A stretch of DNA of 64,000 nt from JAVVSK01 sp036654235 (lineage in GTDB: Bacteria; Bacillota; Clostridia; Christensenellales; CAG-138): the NCBI GenBank assembly GCA_036654235.1, contig JAVVSK010000006.1:1-64000 (forward strand), given 5' to 3'. The number at the start of each line of letters is the position of its first letter. Position 1 is the first letter of the stretch. Of this stretch, positions 53,099 to 61,094 are shown piece by piece. Under the pieces are notes generated by a model, which was not told the origin of the DNA, made no database searches, and saw only the letters and a program-made list of their open reading frames with translations. Position numbers and translations under genes: made by a program.

Positions 53099-54748
53099 AT
53101 GAAGCTTTCTACGAAGGGAAGATATGGCTTAAAGGCCATGGTGGATCTTGCGGTTAACTATGGGAATGGTCTATTAAGTATTTCTTCGCTTGCGCATTCT
53201 CAGGGGATAAGCGAGGCGTATTTAGAAAGAATTTTAACTAAGCTTCGCGTAGGCGGCTTTATCGTTTCATCGCGCGGTTCTTTGGGAGGCTATGAGCTTA
53301 AGCTTGCTCCAAAAGACGTTAGTGTCGGTGGCATTTTAAAGTGTCTTGAGGGAAGTACTACCCTCGTAGACTGCGTAAGTAAGAGCGAAAAGCGATACTG
53401 TGAAAACGCTTGCAGCTGTTCTGCGCGACCATTATGGCTTAAGCTTCAAAATCGCATAGACGAAGTACTCGAAACTACGACGCTTCGCGATATGGCGGAT
53501 GATTATATAACACAAACAGAAAGGATAAAAAGTGACTATATGAAAAAAATCTACCTTGATAACGCGGCGACTACTGCGCCCAGTAGGGCGGTCATAGACG
53601 CTATAATGCCCTATCTTACGGATTATTATGGGAACCCGTCAAGTGTACATAAGTTTGGAATGGAAGCGAAGCGCGGGTTGGACAAGGCTAGGGAGAGCGT
53701 TGCTAAGGCGCTTTCTTCGAATACCGACGAAATTATTTTTACCGGCGGCGGGACAGAGGCTGATAATATGGCAATATTCGGAGTTGCAAAACAATATTCT
53801 AAAAAAGGCAAGCATATAATAACGACCGCGGTAGAGCATCATGCGGTTCTACATTCATGCGCCGAGCTTGAAAAACAAGGATTTAAGGTTACCTATCTTC
53901 CGGTAGATGAATTCGGTCTTGTAACTGCTTTAGATGTTGAAAATGCGATAACCGACGAAACAATATTAGTGACAATAATGTTTGCAAATAACGAGGTTGG
54001 CTCAATATTTCCGATAGAAGAGATAGGCTCTGTTTGCAAAAAACACGGGGTAATATTCCATACCGACGCGGTTCAGGCGGTGGGTCACTTAAAAATCGAC
54101 GTTAACGCAATGAATATAGACCTGCTTTCAATGTCGGCGCATAAGTTTCATGGGCTTAAAGGCGTAGGTGCGCTTTACGTTAAAAAGGGAATCATAGTAC
54201 CTCCGTTTATCGTCGGAGGGGCGCAGGAGCGAAGAAAGCGCGCCGGAACGGAGAATGTTCCCGGAATAGTTGCCCTTGGAGTTGCTTTAACGGAAGCGGT
54301 ATCAAATATCGAAGAAAAAGCGGCGCGTATTTCAAGGCTTCGCGATAGGCTTATAGACGGAATATTTAAAAATATAAATGATGTTAAGCTAAACGGTCAT
54401 CCGACGATGAGGCTACCCGGAAACGCTAACGTAAGTATAAAGTACATTGAGGGTGAATCGATATTGCTTATGCTCGACCTAAAGGGAATTGCGGCTTCCA
54501 GCGGCTCAGCCTGTACTTCGGGATCGCTCGACCCTTCTCATGTTTTACTCGCTATGGGGCTGAATCACGAGACGGCGCATGGTTCGGTTCGCTTGACCCT
54601 ATCCGACGAAACGACCGTGGAAGATATAGACTATACTGTGCAGGTGCTTAAAGAGACAGCGGAGCGGCTTCGCGCGATGTCTCCATTATATAAACCTACA
54701 GAACAAAAATGCAATCTGGGAATAAATTGTGCTTGCGATAAAGAATGA
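53099..54748 (+). CDS. In-frame fusion of Rrf2 (IscR-like) regulator and cysteine desulfurase
   Basis: A 549-residue protein. Residues 1-135 are a complete Rrf2 regulator: winged helix beginning KLSTKGRYGLKAMVDLA, recognition helix SEAYLERILTKL, wing SRGSLGGYEL, and a Cys cluster (DC...YC..AC.C) like that binding an Fe-S cluster in IscR. Residues from about 147 are a class V PLP enzyme of the NifS/IscS type: KKIYLDNAATTAPS, a His in VEHHAVLHS, Schiff-base Lys in MSAHKFHGLKGVG, and catalytic Cys in SSGSACTSG. It would release sulfur from cysteine for Fe-S assembly. There is no stop between the parts. The ATG at the junction (53540) has only AAAGGA 15 bases upstream. iscU follows at 16 bases. 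Confidence 0.88.
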   Translation: MKLSTKGRYGLKAMVDLAVNYGNGLLSISSLAHSQGISEAYLERILTKLRVGGFIVSSRGSLGGYELKLAPKDVSVGGILKCLEGSTTLVDCVSKSEKRYCENACSCSARPLWLKLQNRIDEVLETTTLRDMADDYITQTERIKSDYMKKIYLDNAATTAPSRAVIDAIMPYLTDYYGNPSSVHKFGMEAKRGLDKARESVAKALSSNTDEIIFTGGGTEADNMAIFGVAKQYSKKGKHIITTAVEHHAVLHSCAELEKQGFKVTYLPVDEFGLVTALDVENAITDETILVTIMFANNEVGSIFPIEEIGSVCKKHGVIFHTDAVQAVGHLKIDVNAMNIDLLSMSAHKFHGLKGVGALYVKKGIIVPPFIVGGAQERRKRAGTENVPGIVALGVALTEAVSNIEEKAARISRLRDRLIDGIFKNINDVKLNGHPTMRLPGNANVSIKYIEGESILLMLDLKGIAASSGSACTSGSLDPSHVLLAMGLNHETAHGSVRLTLSDETTVEDIDYTVQVLKETAERLRAMSPLYKPTEQKCNLGINCACDKE

Positions 54749-54763
54749 AGGGGAGGTAATAAA

Positions 54764-55150
54764 ATGTACACGGATAAAGTTTTAGATCATTTTCAAAATC
54801 CGCGCAATATGGGCGAGGTTAAAGATGCAAACGGAATAGGCATGGTCGGCAACGCGAAATGCGGGGATATAATGCAGATGTTTATAAAAGTAAACGATGA
54901 TGGGATAATTGAGGACTGCGGTTTTAAAACTTTCGGTTGTGGAGCCGCAGTTGCAACCTCGTCTATGGCTACGGAACTTATTAAAGGCAAGAGCGTCGAG
55001 GATGCCGAAAAGCTAACGAATCAGGTCGTAGTTGAAGCTCTCGAAGGTCTTCCTCCGCAAAAGATACATTGCTCCGTTTTAGCTGAGGAAGCTATAAAAC
55101 TTGCTGTTGAGGACTATCGGAGTAAACTGAAAAATAAAACAAATGAATAA
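54764..55150 (+). CDS. iscU: IscU/NifU-type Fe-S cluster scaffold protein
   Basis: A 128-residue scaffold that receives sulfur from the cysteine desulfurase and assembles Fe-S clusters. Conserved ligand sites are visible as GNAKCGDIM (Cys about 37), FGCGAAVATSS (Cys about 63) and KIHCSVLAEEAI (Cys about 106). YTDKVLDHFQNPRNMG at the N terminus is typical. GGGGAGGT lies just before the ATG. It forms a two-gene operon with the Rrf2-desulfurase fusion. Confidence 0.95.
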   Translation: MYTDKVLDHFQNPRNMGEVKDANGIGMVGNAKCGDIMQMFIKVNDDGIIEDCGFKTFGCGAAVATSSMATELIKGKSVEDAEKLTNQVVVEALEGLPPQKIHCSVLAEEAIKLAVEDYRSKLKNKTNE

Positions 55151-55153
55151 TAT

Positions 55154-55227
55154 AAAGCGCCGATAGATTTTATCATAATCCTGGTTTTGATGATTATTGC
55201 TAATTTCAAGCGGCGCTTTACTTTTTT
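55154..55227 (+). terminator. Terminator after iscU
   Basis: AAAGCGCCG (55154-55162) and CGGCGCTTT (55211-55219) pair around a long AT-rich insert; a CTTTTTT tail follows. Confidence 0.7.
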
Positions 55228-55348
55228 ATTTTTCTCCCAATTTTTTACGCATTGCTTTCCTTTTGACTTTTTCACCCCCCTTATACGCTATCTGTCATAG
55301 ATAAAGCTTTTTTAACATAAACATTACCAAAACAAAGCGGAGGTTTAT

Positions 55349-55738
55349 ATGAGAAGCAAGGTGAAAAAGCAAAGCGCCGTGTTTATCGTCATTAAGGCAG
55401 CGCTCATAGCGTCAATAGTAAGTATCGTTCTTATCGTACTCTTTGCGGTACTGCTTTATAACGGAATTTTAAACGAGGGAAGCATATCTGTCGTCAATAC
55501 GATAATTAAGGTGTTGGGGGCGGCTCTAGCGGCGTTTTTAACGGTGCGTAAGGTAGAGGAAAAGCGTTTTATTATGGGTGCTATTTCGGGTATTTCATAC
55601 ACGGTTCTCGCATTTTTGGTCTTTTCCCTAATGTCCACAAAGTTTTCGATATCCTTAGGTTTGCTTTCGGATCTTGGTATGGGACTTTTAGCGGGAATGC
55701 TGACGGGACTTTTATATCAAACATTAAAAAGGACTTGA
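55349..55738 (+). CDS. TIGR04086-type small membrane protein
   Basis: A 129-residue protein with four predicted membrane helices, following the pattern of the TIGR04086/DUF3792 family of Clostridia: a basic N terminus, two helices, a KVEEKRF loop, then a GAISGISYTVLAFLVFSL helix and a Gly/Leu-rich last helix. Function is unknown. CGGAGG precedes the ATG. The next gene starts one base after its stop codon, so the two are coupled. Confidence 0.8.
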   Translation: MRSKVKKQSAVFIVIKAALIASIVSIVLIVLFAVLLYNGILNEGSISVVNTIIKVLGAALAAFLTVRKVEEKRFIMGAISGISYTVLAFLVFSLMSTKFSISLGLLSDLGMGLLAGMLTGLLYQTLKRT

Positions 55739-55739
55739 T

Positions 55740-56594
55740 ATGTTATTTGATTTAACGAATGATATTCTTTCAATTTCGGATATGAGCGAATTCAACCTCG
55801 AACGTTCGGCAAATTGCGGACAGGCGTTTCGCTTTAACGTTTTCGAGGATGGCTATGAGGCGGTAATTCTGGGAAGACGCTTTGTTTTCAGGAAAAAAGG
55901 AGATATTCTTATGATTTCAAACTGCAAACAGGGAGATGCCGCCTTTTTCTCTCATTATCTCGACTTGGATACAGATTATAAAAAAATAGAATTGTGGATA
56001 GAAAAAGACCCCGTGCTTTCTCCCTGTCTACCCTATGCGCGCGGAATCAGGGTTTTTAATCAAGAACCCTTTGAAACGCTTATTTCGTTTATAATATCCG
56101 CAAATAGCAATATCGGAAAAATAAAGCGCACAATTGAAAAACTTTCCGCAATGTTGGGTGCTGAGATAGCTACGGGTTACTTCGCTTTTCCGACAGCGGA
56201 AGCTATAGCGGAGAGTGACGAAGCTAAATTGAGCGCTATCGGCGCTGGCTATAGAGTACCTTATATAATAAAGACGGCGCGCGCTATTGTTTCCGGATTT
56301 TCTCTCGAAACGATACGCGATATCCCAACGGATCAGGCGAGAAAACAGCTTTGTACGCTTATGGGTGTAGGACCGAAGGTTGCTGACTGTGTATTGTTAT
56401 TTTCCCTTTCGCATAGAAACGCGTTTCCGATGGATGTTTGGATGAAGCGCGCTGTGCGTGCGCTTTATTTTAAAGGCACGGACGAGCCTGATAAAAAATC
56501 GCTTGAAGAAGTTATAACGTCGTTAGGTGACGAAGCGGGAATAATTCAGCAATATATATTCCACTATGCACGCGAAAATAAGATAGGGGCATAG
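55740..56594 (+). CDS. 8-oxoguanine DNA glycosylase (Ogg-type HhH-GPD)
   Basis: A 284-residue base-excision repair enzyme. The N-terminal beta domain has FNLERSANCGQAFRF, typical of clostridial Ogg. The HhH-GPD core has FETLISFIISANSNI, LCTLMGVGPKVADCVLLF with the catalytic Lys (about residue 221), and FPMDVWMKR with the catalytic Asp (about 239). It removes 8-oxoguanine opposite C and cleaves the strand by beta-elimination. AAAAAGGA lies before the ATG inside the end of the upstream gene. Confidence 0.92.
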   Translation: MLFDLTNDILSISDMSEFNLERSANCGQAFRFNVFEDGYEAVILGRRFVFRKKGDILMISNCKQGDAAFFSHYLDLDTDYKKIELWIEKDPVLSPCLPYARGIRVFNQEPFETLISFIISANSNIGKIKRTIEKLSAMLGAEIATGYFAFPTAEAIAESDEAKLSAIGAGYRVPYIIKTARAIVSGFSLETIRDIPTDQARKQLCTLMGVGPKVADCVLLFSLSHRNAFPMDVWMKRAVRALYFKGTDEPDKKSLEEVITSLGDEAGIIQQYIFHYARENKIGA

Positions 56595-56615
56595 AAACAT
56601 TATACCAGTAAAATA

Positions 56616-56652
56616 AAAAAATCCGACCGAATTTGTTTTCGGTCGGATTTTC
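56616..56652. terminator. Bidirectional terminator between ogg and the second dockerin gene
   Basis: AAAATCCGACCGAA/TTCGGTCGGATTTT with a short loop, and T-runs on both strands. It serves two convergent genes. Confidence 0.92.
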
Positions 56653-56680
56653 TATTATTCGGTTTAGGTCAAAATTAAAT

Positions 56681-59338
56681 TCAGTCTGCTGTGATAACGA
56701 AGCATAAAAGCATTGCCGCGTCGCCGGTATCTACACGCCCGTTAGCATTGACATCGGCATTTTGCATCTGATTGTCGTTATATTGTACAAATCCGACCAT
56801 GTAGGAGAGTATAGAAGCAACGTCGCCCGTATTTATAACTCCGTCGAGGTTAGCGTCGCCGATAAGAACGGGATTCGAGGTCGGAGTAGGAAGAACCGAT
56901 GTCGGGGTAGGAAGAACCGATGTCGGAGTAGGAGGAACCGGCGTCGGGGTAGGAGGAATCGGCGTCGGGGTAGGAGGAACCGGCGTCGGAGTAGGAGGAA
57001 CCGGCGTCGGGGTAGGAGGAACCGGCGTCGGAGTAGGAGGAACCGGCGTCGGAGAGCCGGGTATAGTTAAAGCAACATTATCTACCCAACCGCAGTCTGC
57101 ACCTCTATTAACGCTTACGTCCTTCGCATAGGTCCATGTAAAGACAAAGTTCCTATTTTGAGTTATGGTATATGTCTTTGTTGTCCAACCTACATTTCCG
57201 CTTATATCGGCAATACCATTAACGGTAGCGCCGTTTACTGCGAATTTAAGTTTATCATAGTTATTTTCGCTGTCAACTTTCCAATCAAAGCTTAAAGTTG
57301 AGCCAATAGGAAGATTAGCGATAGAGAGCGTGATAGCGGAGTTTGTACTGCTAAGACCCTCTATAGTCGATTTTGCGCTTATTCTGTTATCGGCATTATC
57401 CATGAACCAAGGATGAGCTACGTTATTGACAAATTCAAGGGTTCCGTTTTCAATATTTAAAGCTTCGTTGAGCGTTCTTACGAGAACTTGTGACGTAGCG
57501 GTAAAGCCGCCATCGACTGTCGTAACCGTAATAGTAGCTTCTCCACCGCCGGTAGCGGTTACAACACCGTCCGCAACTGTTGCAACGGCTTCATTGCTAC
57601 TGCTCCATAAAACATTTTGGTTTGAAGCGTTTTCAGGAAGCACTGTTATTTCAAGTTTAGTTCCTTCCGCACCAAGGAAAGTTTCGAACATTTCCGGCGA
57701 AAGAGTTATTCCCGAAACGGGCATAGAACCAACAACGTTTATTGCCACTGTATCCGTAAATGTTTGCGGAGTGGTTTCGTTAAAGTTGTCCGTCAGAAGA
57801 CAGGTTATAGTTGTTGAACCAAGCCCGGTTGCGGTGACTATCCCGTGATTATCGACGGTGGCAATAGCTTCGTTCGCTGAAGTGAAAGCTAAGCTGTAAC
57901 GGTTCGCATTGTCGGGAGAAACGACGGGGGTAAGCGCGAAAGTATTATTAAGGTAGAGATCCGTCGTATTCGGCGTTAAATCGAAAGTTTCAACGGCGAT
58001 AGGAGTAGCCAAAATACGAAGATTATCGTTTCCGTGTTTAACAAATTCGGCTCCGTATGAAGAATACGGGTCAATCGCGCCGTTATCAGCGCGGGAAGCT
58101 GCCCATGCTTCGGCAGTGGTATAATAATCATTGGTAGCCGGATTTATATTTGCGAGATATCCCCAAAAGCTGTCGATTATCTCACCGTCAAAAAGGAAGC
58201 TGACGGACTCAGTAAAGCCAACTACCATTCCGGCGTTGATATCAAGGAGCGGTTGCCAAAGAGCCGGGGTCATTAAACCATAGCATGTACCTATATAGAT
58301 GCAGCTTTGAGGAAGCGACGGGATATATTTTGAAAAGAAAGTACCCGTTATAGCAACACCGCCGCCGCCCATCGAATACAGATGTCCCTGAGCAATATCG
58401 GCGTTATCATATGCACCAGCGATTGGTACGCAGATGCAGGATTTTCCGGAGTAAGTTGTTCCGTGGCTGTCTACCATTATAACGCCGAATTGTCCCCATG
58501 TTTTAAAGGACTCAACGTTTGCGGCAGCGCCATAGTAGCTTGTAACTGTTCCGCCGGTTACGGGAGGTAAAGTATTAGCTCTTTCTAAATAGTTATAGGT
58601 GAAGTTGGAATCCTGACCATAGTACGGACACCAAACGCCTATGTCGCCCGAAAGAATAAAATCTGCGGCGCTCTTTGTTGCGTTCGCTGTAAACGAATCA
58701 GCATTGGAAGAAGATCCACCCTTTTCCCCTTCGCTAAAACGATTATATATGCATCCAATACCGGAAGTAAGCTCAAAGTTGATTATGCTATCGTTTTCAT
58801 ACCAAACTTTAGCAACGTTCTCATCGGTAACAAGATAGCTGTATACATCGTTAAGTATCTTATCATCAGAGTCCTTTGTTTTCTCACCGTCATCTTCTAT
58901 GGCAAAAACCTTTTCATATGTTGCGTCATGAGCGGTCCAGTCTGCCGCCGTCAAATTTTTGTAAAAACGAACGGAAGTTTCGGCGGTCTCACTGCTAACA
59001 GATATAGTATAATCTTTATTTCCGATTTGATCGGAGGATAACGACGCTACACCGTAAAAAATTCCGTCGCCGGCGATCTCGTCGCCATTTCTGCCGTTAT
59101 CGTAAAGAACCGCGACTTGCGTACCCATTTGATCTTTAACGGCTACGCTGCCCGCATAGTTACCCGCTAAAGACGCTTCAAAAGCGATATTGCCAACTGT
59201 TTCAACTAAACAGTATGGAGTTTTTGCGTTAAAGCTTTGAATGCTGACGTTTGATGCTAAAGAGGCGCCGGAAAAACTCGTTATAAGTACTGTCATAACG
59301 AACGCGACTGCCATCAATATAGCTGTGTTACGTTTCAT
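56681..59338 (-). CDS. Secreted dockerin protein with putative caspase-fold domain, paralogue of 26820-29735
   Basis: An 885-residue exported protein sharing most of its layout with the dockerin protein at 26.8 kb. Signal peptide 1-26; N-terminal beta domain with DNGRNGDEIAGDGIFYG; central domain with IMVDSHGT (His292) and, 60 residues later, YIGTCYGL (Cys352), plus GGGGVAITGTFFSKYI between. Two BIG2 domains (about 445-620), a beta-sandwich (about 625-765), then a Pro/Thr linker of 7-residue units (PTPTPVP) in place of InlB repeats, and a C-terminal dockerin (about 829-885). Dockerin loops are DANLDGVINTGD and DVNANGRVDTGD; the second has Asn for Asp at position 5. GGAGGG precedes ATG 59338; a TTG at 59353 overlaps that site and is unlikely. 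Confidence 0.82.
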   Translation of the reverse strand: MKRNTAILMAVAFVMTVLITSFSGASLASNVSIQSFNAKTPYCLVETVGNIAFEASLAGNYAGSVAVKDQMGTQVAVLYDNGRNGDEIAGDGIFYGVASLSSDQIGNKDYTISVSSETAETSVRFYKNLTAADWTAHDATYEKVFAIEDDGEKTKDSDDKILNDVYSYLVTDENVAKVWYENDSIINFELTSGIGCIYNRFSEGEKGGSSSNADSFTANATKSAADFILSGDIGVWCPYYGQDSNFTYNYLERANTLPPVTGGTVTSYYGAAANVESFKTWGQFGVIMVDSHGTTYSGKSCICVPIAGAYDNADIAQGHLYSMGGGGVAITGTFFSKYIPSLPQSCIYIGTCYGLMTPALWQPLLDINAGMVVGFTESVSFLFDGEIIDSFWGYLANINPATNDYYTTAEAWAASRADNGAIDPYSSYGAEFVKHGNDNLRILATPIAVETFDLTPNTTDLYLNNTFALTPVVSPDNANRYSLAFTSANEAIATVDNHGIVTATGLGSTTITCLLTDNFNETTPQTFTDTVAINVVGSMPVSGITLSPEMFETFLGAEGTKLEITVLPENASNQNVLWSSSNEAVATVADGVVTATGGGEATITVTTVDGGFTATSQVLVRTLNEALNIENGTLEFVNNVAHPWFMDNADNRISAKSTIEGLSSTNSAITLSIANLPIGSTLSFDWKVDSENNYDKLKFAVNGATVNGIADISGNVGWTTKTYTITQNRNFVFTWTYAKDVSVNRGADCGWVDNVALTIPGSPTPVPPTPTPVPPTPTPVPPTPTPVPPTPTPIPPTPTPVPPTPTSVLPTPTSVLPTPTSNPVLIGDANLDGVINTGDVASILSYMVGFVQYNDNQMQNADVNANGRVDTGDAAMLLCFVITAD
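56874..57058 (-). repeat. 21-bp tandem repeats encoding PTPTPVP
   Basis: About eight to nine copies of a 21-base unit, several identical, encoding the Pro/Thr linker of the second dockerin protein. The copies nearest the dockerin change to PTPTSVL. Confidence 0.9.
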
Positions 59339-59369
59339 AAAATATCCCTCCAAATAGAAATTAGTGAAA

Positions 59370-59398
59370 TTCTATCATATCTCAGACGCGATTACAAC
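59370..59398 (-). promoter_or_regulatory. Promoter of the second dockerin protein gene
   Basis: On the minus strand TTGTAA, a 17-base spacer, then TAGAAT. Confidence 0.7.
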
Positions 59399-60206
59399 TG
59401 AAAAAAGACAATTATGTAAATTCATACATTAAGAAATAGCATTTTGCTGGGTTTGATTTTTCTTTCTTGTTTGTCTTTAAGAATTGCGTGAGTAAAAAAA
59501 GCGGAAAAGGATTGCTATAGCTGTATTTTTTGTTAATTTTTTCGTTTTGTTATTGCGCATTATATCGCGATATGTTTTAGCACATGAAAGATGAAGACCT
59601 TTGTTATGTGATTAAATCAGCAGATGACTCTAAGACGCAATCAAATTCATCTAATATTATTGAAAAAGAATTGCGAGAAAAGCGAAATGGATTTGCGGGC
59701 ATATTAATGGGCAAAATGCTATATTAAAGAATTTAATTAAACTAAATAAAAAGAAAGACTCAAAGCCCCGGTTCAATATTCACAATGAAAATTGATTACA
59801 TAGTATTTGCGACGAAATGGATATAACCGGGAAATTATTTATATTTTCTTACGGTTGTGCGGCAAAGTATCATTAATAATAAGGCGGTAGATGGTATGTG
59901 AAAAAAAGCATGATATAATTCTAGCAGATCAGAAAATTATGAAAATACTGACATTTATTACTTCCGACAAGTCAAATTTTAAGTTTGGCAGGACTATGAA
60001 CCATATGGAGACATAGCGGAAAATGTTCGGCATTATGATTCTTTTTATTATTTATACGTTATCAGCCATAAGGCTTCTAAAAAAGATGAATAGCAGAGAA
60101 GCTTTCCATTATTACTATTGATTTAGGCTTTAGATAAAATTTGCGGTACTGCTTTGGTATAGCGCATTTCACCGTTCTTCTTGGTAATCTTTAAATAATA
60201 GACAAA

Positions 60207-60244
60207 AAACCCGGCTTTGGCTTGACGCTAAAGTTGGGTTTTTC
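60207..60244 (+). terminator. Plus-strand intrinsic terminator with no assigned gene
   Basis: AAACCCGGCTTTGGC and GCTAAAGTTGGGTTT form 15 pairs in plus-strand RNA, three of them G-U. In minus-strand RNA those three become A-C mismatches, so the element is built for plus-strand transcription. A T-run follows. Confidence 0.6.
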
Positions 60245-60333
60245 TGCCGGATTAGAGAATGCCTTATATTTGTGTTCCCTATATTTTTTTGTATGCATAT
60301 ACGAAAAATAAAATTTCCACAGCTAAGAATGCT

Positions 60334-61029
60334 TTAGTCATTACCTTCTTCGAATATCACCTCCTTGATTTTAGCGAGTGCTTTTTTTTCAATTCGCGAT
60401 GCATATGAGCGCGAAATATTAAGCGCCTCGGCAACCTCTCTCTGAGGGATAGGATACCCGCCTATAAGTCCATATCTAAGCTCTATCACCATCCTTTCAC
60501 GTCCCTTTAAGGTATTCGCTATTATTTTTTTTACGCGATCGGATAGCAAATGCCTTTCAACATCGAAAAAAACGCTATCTTCGCTTGTTCCAAGCTTATC
60601 CGCATATGTTATTTCGTTTCCGTCCTTATCCTGACCTATTGGCTCATCAAGAGATACGGTGAGCGCACTCTTTTTTTCGCTTCGAATAGACATCAGTATT
60701 TCATTTTCAATGCATTTAGATGCATATGTAGAAAGCCCAAAGCCTTTTTCGGAATCGAAGGATGAAACCGCCTTTATAAGGCCTATCGTGCCTATTGAAA
60801 TAAGATCGTCCTGATCTCGTGCATTTGTCGCATATTTTTTTGATATGTGTGCTACGAGACGAAGGTTGTGTTCTATCAGCATCCTGCGCGCCCCATCGTC
60901 TCCCTTCGAAAGGAGTTTTATACACTCAGCCTCTTCGGCGCTTGAAAGCGGCTCAGGAAATGAGTTTTGAGTATTTACATACCCGGTAAAAAGCAAAAGC
61001 TCCCTCAAAAGCGCGAACAAATCGAACAT
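60334..61029 (-). CDS. sigK: RNA polymerase sporulation sigma factor K precursor
   Basis: A 231-residue sigma-70 factor for late mother-cell gene expression. Residues 1-20 or so (MFDLFALLRELLLFTGYV) form a hydrophobic pro-sequence like that of pro-sigma-K, removed by the SpoIVFB-type intramembrane protease. Region 2 has EHNLRLVAHISKKY and DLISIGTIGLIKAVSSF; region 4 ends with REVAEALNISRSYASRIEKKAL. The gene is continuous, with no intervening skin element. The ATG at 61029 follows GGAGG, which lies in the 3' arm of a terminator hairpin. It is third after glnS and gltX on the same strand. Confidence 0.92.
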   Translation of the reverse strand: MFDLFALLRELLLFTGYVNTQNSFPEPLSSAEEAECIKLLSKGDDGARRMLIEHNLRLVAHISKKYATNARDQDDLISIGTIGLIKAVSSFDSEKGFGLSTYASKCIENEILMSIRSEKKSALTVSLDEPIGQDKDGNEITYADKLGTSEDSVFFDVERHLLSDRVKKIIANTLKGRERMVIELRYGLIGGYPIPQREVAEALNISRSYASRIEKKALAKIKEVIFEEGND

Positions 61030-61075
61030 AAAAAACCTCCGCATATCTTCGTGATTAATAGAAGATATGCGGAGG
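61030..61075 (-). terminator. Terminator between gltX and sigK that contains the sigK Shine-Dalgarno sequence
   Basis: A perfect 15-bp stem, CCTCCGCATATCTTC/GAAGATATGCGGAGG, with a 10-base loop, followed by six T that touch the sigK ATG. The GGAGG of sigK is the last part of the 3' arm, so it is paired when the full hairpin forms. Confidence 0.88.
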
Positions 61076-61094
61076 CAATGTTAATTATAGCCTT

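Larger units (their letters stand above)
59339..60333. other. Long AT-rich gap with fragments of short frames and a plus-strand terminator
   Basis: Nearly 1 kb without a convincing gene. It has the dockerin promoter at its left. On the plus strand there are several short frames without strong ribosome binding sites: 59584-59727 (47 aa), 59891-60016 (41 aa) and 60023-60121 (32 aa with one hydrophobic helix). The last two share a frame and are separated by one TAG. An extended -10 (TGATATAAT, 59911-59919) and a plus-oriented terminator (60207-60244) frame the last two. This could be a decayed gene or a small RNA. Confidence 0.45.

Noticed and set aside
56874..57058. Regular 21-base repeats as a CRISPR array
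   Set aside because: The units abut with no spacers and are in frame within a coding sequence. There are no cas genes.
56762..57070. Arg-rich plus-strand frame (RRNRRRGRR repeats)
   Set aside because: It is the complement of the PTPTPVP linker repeats in the second dockerin gene.
57426..57848. 140-codon plus-strand frame
   Set aside because: Antisense to the two BIG2 domains of the second dockerin protein, with no ribosome binding site.
59584..59727. 47-codon plus-strand ORF
   Set aside because: No Shine-Dalgarno sequence, no promoter and no recognisable domain; the surrounding DNA is AT-rich with many short chance frames.
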